A DNA stretch of 64,000 nucleotides from Piezodorus guildinii (lineage: Eukaryota; Arthropoda; Insecta; Hemiptera; Pentatomidae). Made by a program: the position numbers and the translations under genes. Positions 11,661 to 22,300 of this stretch are shown piece by piece (position 1 is the stretch's first letter; each line of letters starts with the position of its first letter). The DNA is taken from contig CM041294.1 of NCBI GenBank assembly GCA_023052935.1, positions 21,352,635 to 21,416,634 on the forward strand. Reading direction: 5' to 3'. The notes under the pieces were generated by a model. That model searched no databases. It had not been told where the DNA came from and saw only the letters and a program-made list of their open reading frames with translations.

Positions 11661-11744
11661 TATAAACATATTTGTAATATATCTGATGTTTTCCTAAGGG
11701 AAAGTAGTGTATTGACTAAAAATTCTAGCTAAAAGCTAAAAATT

Positions 11745-12219
11745 CAATATATTTTACTAATAAACCTTTCTGAAAGAATGCAGCAAATGATAGTCAAAAC
11801 CGAACCAAAGCCCGTCCAGTGTTAAGAAGGAGATTGCGGAAACCCGGAATCGCAGTATCATTTTATATATAGAGAAGATAAAAACTTAATATTTATTTTA
11901 ACAACTTTGTTCCGCTTTGAAACGTAATATATTTTATAAAATCTTGCACATTGAATGCCAGAATATAACTTGCACAACAGTTGCAACAATGAACTATCAT
12001 AACCTCCCTCTTTACCAATAACATATGAAACAAAGAAAAGCTAAATTGCAATGTATTTTATTGGGTTGGGTCACATGAAATGTCCGTTTTCAAGGTAAAG
12101 GATTTTTATTAAAAATACAATAAGAAAACAAGATTATTTTATTCCAAGTATTTACCTTCTTTTTCTACACATTTTCCCCAACGTGGCACCAACTTTTTTA
12201 TCCCGAAACAGAAAAACGT
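11745..12219. repeat. Segmental duplication, copy 1 (with mariner end)
   Basis: Aligns to about 12605-13085 with an offset of 862-868 bp and scattered substitutions. The last part (12061-12219) is a mariner terminal segment starting TTGGGTTGGGTCACATGAAA, which stops abruptly near 12219 where copy 2 continues. Confidence 0.85.
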
Positions 12220-12604
12220 TGTCATTATAGTCGAAACGTAGTGCATCATAATTAAATAAAATAGTGATGAAATTAACTATCAGCCTCTTACCTTATATTT
12301 AGACTTTGGCTTTCACCTAAAATAATCTACACCTAATACATATAAGCAATCTGTTACTCTTCAAACTATTTTTATGCACAACGCATATTATTGTATTTAA
12401 TTCATATTTAAATTGTATTCAGTAAAATTTACAATAATCTATACACCTAGGGATACCCATAATTACTCAAAACGTTTTAGATTTTAGTCCCAATCGTTAG
12501 TGAATCCTCCGACCAGAAGCGCGTTACTAAAGTTTTCGAAATAATTTAGGGGTTTGACAATTTTAATGTAAAAAATAAAATTTCCCCTTAAAGAAAAGCT
12601 AAAA

Positions 12605-13085
12605 TTCAATATATTTTACTAATAAACCTTTCTGAAAGAATGCAGCAAATGATAGTCAAAACCGAATCAAAGTCTGTCCAGTGTTTAAAAGGAGTTTGCG
12701 GAAACCAGGAATCGCAGTATCATTTTATATATAGAGGAGATAAAAACTTACTATCTATTTTAACAACTTTGTTCCGATTTGAAACGTAATATATTTAATA
12801 TTATTCAAATCATGCACTTTGAATGCAAGAATATAACTTATACAACAGTTGCAACAATGAACTATCATAACCTCCCTCTTTACCAATAACATATGAAACA
12901 ATGAAAAGCTAAATTGCAGTATATTTTATTGGGTTGTGTCACATGAAATGTCCGTTTTCAAGGTAAAGGATTTTTATTAAAAATACGATATGAAAACAAG
13001 ATAATTTTTATCGAAGTATTTACCTTCTTTTTCTACACATTTTTCCCAACGTGACACCAACTTATTTATCCCCGAACAGAAAAAC
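12605..13085. repeat. Segmental duplication, copy 2
   Basis: Second copy of the block at 11745-12219. Here the mariner that begins at 12929 is continuous through to 13836. The duplicated region therefore includes host sequence plus the first part of the mariner. Confidence 0.85.
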
Positions 13086-13836
13086 TCTGAGATTTAAAGT
13101 GAAACAAAATCTAAAAACGTATTTTTCACTTGATCATCATTTTCAAAAATTTTTCCTTTGACGAAATTGTCTAAATTCCTGAACAGGTGGTAATCTGTTG
13201 GAGACAAGTCGGGAGAATATGGTGGGTGCGGAAGAACTTCGTAGCCCAGTTCTTTCAATTTTTGCACGGTATGTTTTGAAACATGGGTCTTGCTGCCGCC
13301 CAGTGAGATCATGAGGTACCCATGTATCGAGTTTTTTACTTTCCTAATAATTTTGAAATGTCTGAAAACGGTAGATGCACTTGCATTTAGTTGTGCTGAG
13401 AGTCCTTTAACTGTTTGGTAGGAGTTTCCTTCTACTGTATGTTTGAGGACATCGTTGTCTATTACGGACGAAGGTCTTCTCGGGGCAAGTTTCCCAAGTC
13501 GGTAACCCCAGCCGATAACTTAGCAAACCAACGGCGAATGTTCCGTTCGTTAACACTCCCCCAAACGCCTTGCAAATATTTCTAGCGGCCTCAGCTGCCG
13601 AGTTTAATCTCGTACAAAAATATTACTCGGAAATCGCATGTTTCCATGTTCATATTTGGAGGTATATTAAAAAGTGGGTAATTGATTGGGAAGCTAATGT
13701 TTATAATACAAAGGGAGAGGATTAGTAAATGTTTACTTTAGATATGTAAACATTCGGAAGAAAACAACAGAGACTTGCAAATCCTTTTGGTATTTCAGAA
13801 ACTATAAAAACGGACATTTCAAGTGAAATAACCCAA
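12929..13836 (-). mobile_element. mariner-family transposon (908 bp), transposase deleted
   Basis: Inverted ends TTGGGTTGTGTCACATGAAA (12929 onward) and the complement of TTGGGTTATTTCACTTGAAA (ending 13836) lie between TA dinucleotides. Transposase remnants read leftward. The HTH half (about 13650 to 13330) has frameshifts and retains the VPHDL region. The catalytic half has HPPYSPDLSPTDYHLF (about 13094-13240), but the HDNARPH core has been lost. Related to 15872-16771 but with a different deletion junction. Confidence 0.9.
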
Positions 13837-13889
13837 TAGTTATAAACCTTCAGGAAAATAATGCTCTAAATGATAGTAAAAACTGTATC

Positions 13890-14241
13890 AAAATCCGTCG
13901 AGTGGTTTAGAAGGAGTGAGGTTCGCGGGAACCAAAATCCGTCGAGTGGTTTAGAAGGAGTGAGGTTCGCGGGAACCAAAATCCGTCGAGTGGTTTAGAA
14001 GGAGTGAGGTTCGCGGGAACCAAAATCCGTCGAGTGGTTTAGAAGGAGTGAGGTTCGCGGGAACCAAAATCCGTCGAGTGGTTTAGAAGGAGTGAGGTTC
14101 GCGGGAACCAAAATCCGTCGAGTGGTTTAGAAGGAGTGAGGTTCGCGGGAACCAAAATCCGTCGAGTGGTTTAGAAGGAGTGAGGTTCGCGGGAACCAAA
14201 ATCCGTCGAGTGGTTTAGAAGGAGTGAGGTTCGCGGGAACC
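13890..14241. repeat. 44-bp minisatellite, 8 perfect copies
   Basis: Eight head-to-tail units of 44 bp start at 13890, 13934, 13978, 14022, 14066, 14110, 14154 and 14198, with a partial ninth at 14242. Units begin AAAATCCGTCGAGTGG and contain GGTTCGCGGGAACC, itself a palindrome. By eye the copies are identical. Single diverged versions of the motif occur at about 11805-11850 and 12665-12710. Confidence 0.97.
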
Positions 14242-14815
14242 AAAATCCCCTCACCATATATATAGGGAGGTTATCGCCGTCTTACAGGGCAGTGTTGTAT
14301 TCTTCCATTTAGTACGCAAGATTTTAGAAACCATATCACACACCGAGTTGTAACTAAGTTGTTAACTTTAATGGCGAGTTGTTCTAAATATACAAACTAA
14401 CAGTGTTATTAATTATTTCAAATTTAGTATTATTTCATGAAAACAGATGTTTCACTATAAATTGAAGGAGATTTCTGTATTAACTTAATTTAACTTTTAA
14501 AATGTAATTTAAATAATTTATTAGAAACACTAAATAGTAATAAACCGAATAAAACAGGAACCATTGTTAATTCTGTATTTTTTTTTATTATTATTTTTTT
14601 TTTTTTATCTATCCTCTCTTTTATTTCTATATATAAAATGATACATACATATTTTTGACGGATGTAACCAAGTCGTCAAAAATAGGATAGGAACCTTTGT
14701 TATTTTGTTATTTCTGTAGATTTTGAATACACACATAGTAGTGAAGTTTTCTTTACAAGGGGAAATTAAATTTTTCTTTATCTGTGCTTCACTTCAGAAT
14801 AAAAATAAATAAACG
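14242..14815. other. AT-rich spacer with T-runs
   Basis: No gene seen. T-rich low-complexity tract at about 14577-14607. Confidence 0.55.
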
Positions 14816-15109
14816 GGATCATTTGTAGCTGGGTGGCTAGCGTAACAGCCTCCCATGCCAAAGGTCACGGGTTCAACCCGCAGGTGGTCCTAGGATTTTT
14901 TAATGGGAGTAAAAAATCCTTAGTTACGCCGTCCTTCGGAGGGGACGTTAAAAGGTGGTCCCGAGCCTGTGCGATGTCAGGTACTCGTTAAAGATCCCTA
15001 TCCTAATAAAACCTGGATAGGCAAAATTTAGGACTCCCACTGTAGTATCGTCCGATTAACCATAGTTGCATAAAAGTGACGTTAAACGAATAAACAAAAA
15101 TAAATAAAC
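14816..15109 (+). mobile_element. tRNA-derived SINE, family B
   Basis: The head has an A-box-like TAGCTGGGTGGCTAGCG (14826-14842) and a B box ACGGGTTCAACCCGC (14867-14881), spaced as in tRNA genes. The body is about 200 bp, including AGATCCCTATCCTAATAAAA (about 14991-15010), and the tail is AATAAACAAAAATAAATAAA. The 3' half recurs on the minus strand at 49395-49545. Confidence 0.85.
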
Positions 15110-15871
15110 TTAAAATTTTGATTTATGCTTTTCGTTTCTGCCGATGATTAAATATAATAATGAATAGACGTTATAAAATAAAGATATTTTCTTGCTAATC
15201 TCACTTTTCTGTACGATAAACTAAATACCCCAAAGCGATAAACTCTAAATCGGTAAGAAATTGGTTTTTTAATCATAAATGACACCCCACTCAACACACC
15301 CCACGTGCAAAGCAGGAACGGGTCCACTAGTTTTACGTATAGAGATGAGCAGTTAGTAAAATAAAAACGTTAAAAGTTATTAAAATGAATAATAACGAGA
15401 AATAGTTATAGGTTCTTTTATATCTCATCTTCAAAAACTCATCACTTGGCCTCGCAGGTCTTCTTTGATGGCCTCAGGAAGTTTACATTTTATGAACTCT
15501 TCACCCGTTAAATATGGGCCGGCCACCTTGGAAAGTAATCTATAGAGATGAAACGAATTTCCGCGACAGTTGCGAATAGTTGACCTGCTTTAAGTTTGAC
15601 CTCCAGAATCTGCTCCGTAAAACTAAAAACAAAATATTAATATTTTTGCTACTCTAAAAAAATATTTTATAATGATAAACTGATGAGATAATTGAAGATT
15701 TACGGAAATCGATCAAGGCATCAAATTGATATAGTAAATACTTTGGGACAAATTTGGAAATTTTTTAACCCTTTTCCAATAATTTTGTTGTATTACCATC
15801 TTTAATTTTTTTTCTTTGTTTCAAAGTTTACTTTTTGTTTGGGTTACTTTGGTTCAAGCTGGTTTTACCTA
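15110..15871. other. Unassigned AT-rich sequence
   Basis: No gene or repeat recognised. The stretch 15440-15600 is more GC-balanced but has no long open frame. Confidence 0.5.
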
Positions 15872-16771
15872 TTAGGTTGTTTGACATGAAATGTCCGTTT
15901 TTATAGTTTCTGAAATACATAAAGGATTTTGCAGGTCTCTGTTGTTTTCTCCCGAATGTTTACATATTTAAAGTAAACAGTTACTAATACTCTACCTTTG
16001 TATTATAAACATTAGCTTCCCAATTTATTACCCACTTTTTAGTATACCTCCAAATATGAACATGAAAACACGCGATTTTCGAGTAATACTTTTGTACGAG
16101 TTTAAACTCGGCCATTCAGCAGCTGAGGCCGCTAGAAATATTTGCAAGGCGTTTGGGGAAGGGAGTGTTAATGAACAGACCATTCGCCGTTGGTTTGCTA
16201 AGTTTTCAACTGGGGATACCGACTTGGAAAACTTGTCCCGAGGAAGACCTCCGTCCGCAATAGACAACGATGTCCTCAAACATACTGTTGAAGGAAACTC
16301 CTATCAAAAAGTTAAAGGACTCTTAGCACAACTAAATGCAAGTGCATCTACCGTTTCCAGACATTTAAAGTGTATTGGGAAAGTAAAAAAGCTCGATACA
16401 TGGACAGCAAGACCCCATATTTCAAAACATACCGTGCAAAAATTGAAAGAACTGGGCTACAAAGTTCTTCCGCACCCACCACATTCTCCCGACTTGCCTC
16501 CAACAGATTACCACCTGTTTAGTAATTTAGACAACTTCGTCAAAGGAAAACTTTTTGAAAATTATGATCAAGTGAAAAGTGCGTTTTCAGATTTTGTTTC
16601 ACTTCAAAGCTCAGAGTTTTTAGTTCGGGGATAAAAAAGTAGGTGTCACGTAGGGAAAAATGTGTAGAAAAAGAAGGTAAATACTTCGAATAAAATTATC
16701 TTGTTTTCATATTGTATTTTTAATAAAAATCCTTTACCTTGAAAACGGACATTTCATGTGACACAACCCAA
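15872..16771 (+). mobile_element. mariner-family transposon (900 bp)
   Basis: Inverted ends TTAGGTTGTTTGACATGAAA (15872 onward) and the complement of TTGGGTTGTGTCACATGAAA (ending 16771) are flanked by TA (15870-15871, 16772-16773). Belongs to the same family as 12929-13836, in opposite orientation. Carries a single deleted transposase frame. Confidence 0.93.
16056..16634 (+). pseudogene. Internally deleted mariner transposase, frame still open
   Basis: The 192-residue frame joins the N-terminal DNA-binding half (MKTRDFRVILLYEFKLGHSA, second helix RWFAKFSTGDTDLENLSRGR, homeodomain-like part KGLLAQLNASASTVSRHL) directly to the C-terminal part (ARPHISKHTVQKLKELG, HPPHSPDLPPTDYHLF). The segment with the first two catalytic Asp residues is gone. 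Family proteins are about 345 residues. The deletion keeps frame, so a DNA-binding but catalytically dead product is conceivable; expression is not shown. Confidence 0.85.
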
Positions 16772-16904
16772 TATTTAAAATAAATCGATTTATTTAAATT
16801 AAAAATATAAACCACTTATATAATGTTTGAGTTACGCGTATTAGTTTTACAGGCATAAATTAAATCTTTGTAAAATTTGTTATGAGACGAGAATTGGTGT
16901 GTTC

Positions 16905-16985
16905 AACGTGGTATGGCCGTTGGCTCACCTCATTGCTCGGCCTAGAAACAGTACGAATCTCTACGAAAGCCCAAGACCCTTCATG
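16905..16985 (+). repeat. SINE family A fragment
   Basis: The stretch with CTCGGCCTAGAAACAGTACG and CCCAAGACCCTTCA matches the 3' body of the SINE at 8860-9125 in sense orientation. The head is absent or too diverged to see. Confidence 0.6.
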
Positions 16986-17469
16986 GGTTGTAGTCGTACA
17001 GGTTTTGTTTTGTTTGGGTATGAGACATTAATTAAAACCTTGTCCCTGTGGCAATATGAAATAAGAATATACTAATCACTCTCTTCATCAGTTGATGAGA
17101 GTTCGAAACAGGGCCAAAAAGTAGGTAGTAATCTTGATGGTTAGGACACCTGTTGTAATTTAAAAACCTTAATAGAAATGAGAACAGTAACACGACTGCA
17201 TAATGTATTAACGAATGTTTATAAACAGATACTTGCCAAACTCTTAACAGATGAATAACTGTTTCCACAAGTAAAAGCTTAAGAAGTTCAAAAGATAAAT
17301 TTTAGTACAAAGAAAAAAAAACCCCTAGTACTACTCCTTGTGGTATGATATCAAACTGCTAAGAACTATCAAACTGCTGAATTTCAATATTGCAGCAATG
17401 AAAGTTAAAGCATTGGTTATAGTAGATGGAAAAACAAAACAAACAAGAGCAATATAGCAATGTCAATTA
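16986..17469. other. AT-rich spacer
   Basis: No gene recognised. The 17030-17270 (-) open frame has no domain and biased composition. Confidence 0.5.
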
Positions 17470-17670
17470 ATAATATAATATGGAATTATTTCTGTTTCTT
17501 CCCTAGAATAATGCAATGGTTCAAAGGTTAGGAGGGAAGTTTGGAGGGTCGGTTTCTATCCAGTCTATAACCCCTTGAACTCGATAATTGGCTTTCCCGG
17601 TGGTACCCTTTGGTTCGAATAGGCTGAATTTTTCAAGGCCGGGTAACATTAAAAAATCAATCTATATATA
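17470..17670 (+). repeat. Left arm of a split foldback element
   Basis: About 200 bp, from TAATATAATATGGAATTATT to ATTAAAAAATCAATCTATAT. It is the inverted counterpart of 23243-23442, with roughly 90% identity by eye and one ~8-bp insertion (CCCCTTGA near 17570). Gypsy and a short palindrome lie between the arms. Confidence 0.88.
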
Positions 17671-17675
17671 TATTT

Positions 17676-17779
17676 GATGAGGAAGATGGTTGGGGTGCGG
17701 TCATAAAATAGAAACACACGTTTAAAACAAGTGCTATTTTAATTAATTTTATGACCGCACCCCAACCATCTTCCTCATC
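17676..17779. repeat. 104-bp near-perfect palindrome (MITE-like)
   Basis: GATGAGGAAGATGGTTGGGG at the left returns inverted at the right end, with a ~36-bp centre. A diverged relative is at 32464-32603. Both are followed by a TCTCAAC...CAAC...CTCCATCATT block. It lies in the loop of the foldback element at 17470-23442. Confidence 0.85.
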
Positions 17780-17824
17780 TAATTTCTCAACGGTCAACAA
17801 AAACTCCATCATTATATATATATT

Positions 17825-18009
17825 AGTTAAGATGGGAAGAGTGTTAATATTAACTTTAATCACCTTTGATGTAAATGTAAACAACACCTGAATTTATGAA
17901 ACCTTTCTAATGTATAAGTGATAATAAATCATATGTTATCAAGTAAGCGTGGGTTTTATTTCGCCTCTCTGTTTCCCTTTTTAATATATTTTTCTCGGTA
18001 GAAATAAGT
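17825..18009 (+). repeat. 5' LTR of the Gypsy element
   Basis: 185 bp, starts AGTTAAGATGGG and ends AAATAAGT. AATAAA at 17933-17938 is a plausible polyadenylation signal. No difference from the 3' LTR was seen on reading. Confidence 0.95.
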
Positions 18010-18026
18010 GGTGCCGAAACCCGGGA
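18009..18026 (+). promoter_or_regulatory. Primer-binding site
   Basis: TGGTGCCGAAACCCGGGA immediately follows (and shares one T with) the 5' LTR, as expected for an 18-base complement to a tRNA 3' end finishing in CCA. I did not identify the tRNA species. Confidence 0.85.
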
Positions 18027-18146
18027 ACGTTATTTTGATCGTTTTTGAGTGCGAAGAAGCTGTTTTATCGTCTGTTTTACTCTACGTAAGTTTTTTTTTC
18101 TCTCTTTATAACCTCTCTTTTTGTTTTTCTATTTCTCACTTTAAAA

Positions 18147-19376
18147 ATGACAGAAAATATTTCAATACCACCAATCATTACGGAAGATAGAACATTACCT
18201 CAGGAGATACAACCACTAACTGCTCAGTCGCTAGCGGGAGCACAAGTTCCCATCGGGAACCACACAACCACTCTAGAGTGGGTCAAGGTTTGGACGGCGA
18301 CAGCTCAAGATGTCAGAAAAGCCATTTCCGAGCTGGAGAGGTTTGATGGAGAGGTCGGCGATCTCAATCATTTCTTGAAGGGAGGCGATAGGATTATGGC
18401 AACTATTGAGGCGAAATTATCTGAGAGTTTGATGAATTCTCAGGACGCTGTATCACTTAGAGCGGCATTAGTATGCCGGGTCCGTAGACAGATCTTAAAC
18501 TTGATACAGGCTGATGAAGACACGCCGTGGGGCATCATCAAAGATAGGCTTAAGAAAGCATTCGGAGGAGGCCGATGGGCCCCGGAAGAAGACATCTTCC
18601 AGATGTTTCGGGAAACGAAACGTCCATACCAGTCAAGTGGACAGTACGCCGGATTACTATTAGCCCGTTACAACCGCATCACAGAAAAATTGCGGGAAAC
18701 ACTCTCTGCGGAGGTAGTAGAAGACAAAATGGCTTTCCTGTCTACTATCCTGAGAGTGCAACTTGCGAGGGAAACGGGAAAGAAAGAGGGTCTTCCCAGA
18801 GACAAGACGTTCGTCGAATGCGCTCAAGAGATGGTGGATGCGAGCGCCAGAGACGAGGAGTCCAGGAGCGGGGAAACGGTTATAGAATGGACGAGAGTGC
18901 CTTACAGGAGGACAGAGACTGGCAGGAACCGAAATAGACCAGAAACTTGGAAGAAAAGGGCACCTGAGCCCGATGGTCAAGAAAAATTTGTGGCTAGAGA
19001 GAGGAGGCAAGGGACAGAGAAAAGGATTTTTCGGAAGGAGGACAGAAAGTGTCACGGGTGCGGGAAAGTGGGCCATTTGGTTGCACGATGCCCTCGCACG
19101 CGATGCTTCGAGTGCGGGACTGAAGGGCACATTGCTCGGCAGTGTCCTTATATGAGTAGGAGCAGGAACATGGGCAGAGGAGAGCCTATGGAGGTGAACG
19201 CGCAAAGGGTGTGGAGAAGGGACAGATCCACATCTGAGTCAGTGCGTTCGTCGGAGTCATCAGAGACGGAGGAGGATAGGAGCGAACTAGGAGGCAGCAG
19301 AGAAGAAGAAGCAAAGAGCACGAGGAGGAGCGAAGGGCGACGAGGAGCAGCTGGGAGCAGAAGACATGATGAATGA
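18147..19376 (+). CDS. gag: Gypsy Gag polyprotein
   Basis: The 409-residue frame starts at the first ATG after the primer-binding site. The N-terminal two thirds are capsid-like and helix-rich without a sharp motif. Two CCHC zinc knuckles follow: CHGCGKVGHLVARC (residues 302-315) and CFECGTEGHIARQC (320-333). These bind nucleic acid in retroelement Gag proteins. The C-terminal tail is acidic and basic, rich in Glu, Arg and Ser. The frame ends at TGA (19374-19376), and the next codons stay open in the same frame into pol. Gag would package the element RNA into cytoplasmic particles. Confidence 0.93.
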   Translation: MTENISIPPIITEDRTLPQEIQPLTAQSLAGAQVPIGNHTTTLEWVKVWTATAQDVRKAISELERFDGEVGDLNHFLKGGDRIMATIEAKLSESLMNSQDAVSLRAALVCRVRRQILNLIQADEDTPWGIIKDRLKKAFGGGRWAPEEDIFQMFRETKRPYQSSGQYAGLLLARYNRITEKLRETLSAEVVEDKMAFLSTILRVQLARETGKKEGLPRDKTFVECAQEMVDASARDEESRSGETVIEWTRVPYRRTETGRNRNRPETWKKRAPEPDGQEKFVARERRQGTEKRIFRKEDRKCHGCGKVGHLVARCPRTRCFECGTEGHIARQCPYMSRSRNMGRGEPMEVNAQRVWRRDRSTSESVRSSESSETEEDRSELGGSREEEAKSTRRSEGRRGAAGSRRHDE

Positions 19377-22300
19377 GGTGAGTGCGGGCAGGGAGGCAAC
19401 CGCGCAGTAGTGAATAACATCAGGGGGATGTGCGGTAGGTTGCCTATTATAAGGGTTGCGAGAGGAGTATGGTGTTTGGTTGACACGGGTAGCTCAAACA
19501 CAATAATGTCACAGAAAATGATAGAGTTTTTATTCAAAGAAAAGAGGGTTCCGAGGGAGTGTCAGTGTATGTTAATTACTCTGGGCGGCCCGTGTAGAGT
19601 GGAAGGGGAAGTTGAGGTCGAATTAAGTCGATGGGGAATAGAGGGAGGAAAATTGGTGGTTCACGTGGTAGAAAATATGCCGCGAGAATATGATGGGATA
19701 ATCGGGTGTGATCTATTGGGGAAATTAGGAACCAAAATAAGAAATAAGGCCGGACAGTGGGCTATACGGATAGGAAAAAAGTCCTACAGGAGAAGAAGGG
19801 CTCAGAGGGATGGACTAGTTCAAATAGGCGCCATAAACCAGGCGGAAGACTGGAGAAAAATCCTTTACCGGCAATATTACGATATTTTCTATCAGGAAGG
19901 GGATCTATTGGGCGTTACGGGGAAAACGGCTCATGAAATCCCATTAAAACAAGAGCGAGTGACGTACGTTAAAGAACGTCGGTATCCGCAAGCGTTACGT
20001 CGGCACATTCGGGAGGAGTTGGACGACCTTAAGCGACAAGGAATAATAGTGGATAGCACGTCCCCTTATAATAGTCCCCTTTGGGCGGTAAAGAAAAAGA
20101 GCACGGGAGACGGGAAGCCGGAAAAATACAGGGTTGTAGTCGATTTCAGGAAGCTAAATGAGAATACGGTGGACGAGAAATACCCTATACCTCGGTTCGA
20201 AGACATTCTGGACCGCCTCAACGGGGCCACGGTATTCAGCACACTGGATCTAAAGGCAGGCTATCACCAAATCAAAATGCATCCGAGGGACCAACACAAG
20301 ACAGCATTTTCATTTGAGCGGGGCCACTACGAGTTTACACGGATGCCTTTCGGACTGAAAAACGCCCCTATTACGTTCCAGCGCTTGATGGACGAATTTT
20401 TGCGGGGGATTGACGAGGCGGTATGTCAAGTTTATATGGACGACCTTTTGATTTTTAGTAAATCCGAGGAAGATCATATAACCCACCTGCACAGTGTTTT
20501 CAATCGGATCCGTCAGTTCGGGCTCAAGCTCTCAGGGGAGAAATCGTCTTTGGGGCAAAGCGAAATTAATTTTTTAGGCCACACAATATCCAAAGATGGC
20601 GTGAAACCCGACGTGCAGAAGGTGGCAGCTATACGGAACATGGCTATTCCGAGGGATATTAAAGGGATTAGGCGGTTACTGGGAACGCTAAACTATTATA
20701 GGCGGTTCGTGCCGGACATGGCGAAATACCTCGTGCCCCTTAATAACCTACTAAAAAAGGGTCAAGCGGTTGTGGTAACGCCCGTTATGGAGGAGAACAT
20801 TCGATGGTGTATGGCGCGATTACAGGAAGAGCCTATCTTGGCGTTTCCGGACTTTGCGCGACCGTTTTCAGTCACCACGGACGCGAGTGAGTACGCGTTG
20901 GGAGCTGTTCTATCACAGGAAGGACCAGAAGGGGAACGCCCCGTGGCATACGCGAGTAGGCGCCTCACGGACGCGGAGACTAGATACAGTGCGTTGGAGC
21001 GGGAGTTGTTGGGGATCGTTTGGGCGGTGGAACACTTTCGACCGTATTTGTTCGGGAGGAGATTCAAGGTGCATACTGATCATCGGCCACTACAATGGGT
21101 AGGTACCCTCAAGGAATCGTCAGCACGAGTTACCCGTTGGAAGGAGTTCCTCAGCCAGTACAATATCGACGTAGTGTACAAACCGGGTCGGGACAACGTT
21201 GTGGCTGACTGGCTGTCACGGGCGCTGGTAGTTAACGCCATAGAGGAGGAGGATGGAGAACCGTCGAGCGGTGTGCGGCAGTTCATGCATGAGTGGACGC
21301 CGGAGAGTGAAGGGGGACGCGGGTCCGACAGGGACGATCAGTCAGTAGAAGAAGGTAGCTCGTCCGACGAGCGCGAGGCAGACATGGAGGAGAGGGAGGA
21401 GATTATCAATGACAAACTTAGGCAAATCGTGTGGAAGACCAGAACCTCGGGTCCGCTAAAGTTGGAGCAGACACGGTACAGCAAGTCGCGCATTACCACC
21501 GTATGGTCGCAACCGGGTGTTAGAGATGATCAGATTTGCAGGACGCTTCAGGATGCGTCCGAGCCAGGGAAGACCCATTATCTATACGTGGGAAACACGA
21601 CGATATGGGAGAAGATTAAGCGGCTCTGGAAACGTGAGCTTATTGGAATCGATAGGATATTTGTGCGGTGCTCTCTGTCGGTCGAGACGATATCGGATGA
21701 GGAACGACAGCGGGAAGTTACGCTAGCGTACCACCAAGGGAAAACGAACCACCGCGGGGAACCGGAAACGCTACAGGCTTTGAAGCGACGGTATTTTTGG
21801 TGGGGTATGAGGCGGACTATCACGGAAGTTGTGGGTGCGTGCGAGGTTTGTCGGGCTACCAAGTATGATCGCCACCCACCTCGGGGAGTGCAGGAGATGA
21901 CGCCGACGTCTGATGCGCCGCTTTGTGACTTACAGGTTGATACCTTTACGTGGCGGGGGTATAAGTGGGTCACCATGATGGACCTCTTTAGTAAAGTAGC
22001 CATGGCCTATCTCGTGTCTGACCGGTCATCAGAAGCGATTTTAGCTGGCCTCCGTACCTGGTTTCAATTCTATGGCGTGCCCGAGCGGATCTCTTCAGAC
22101 GGGGGTCGGGAGTTTGACAATAGTACTGTTCGTGCGGCAATGAAGGCGCTCGATATCGATTGGCATCTCAATACGCCGGGACACCCCAAGAGTCGAGGGG
22201 GCATCGAGAGGCTGCATAGTACGCTGGGGGATCATTTGCGGGTGTATCACGTGGATCAGGGACTAGGACCGGACGTGGCTATGCCGCGTGCGGTGGCGGC

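Noticed and set aside
17050..17120. GATGAGAGTTCGAAAC near 17095 as another hammerhead core
   Set aside because: The first base of the core is T instead of C and the intervening helix is too short; likely chance.
18660..19537. Long minus-strand frames opposite gag (181 and 129 aa)
   Set aside because: Shadows of the GC-rich gag frame; no domains, and gag itself has zinc knuckles.
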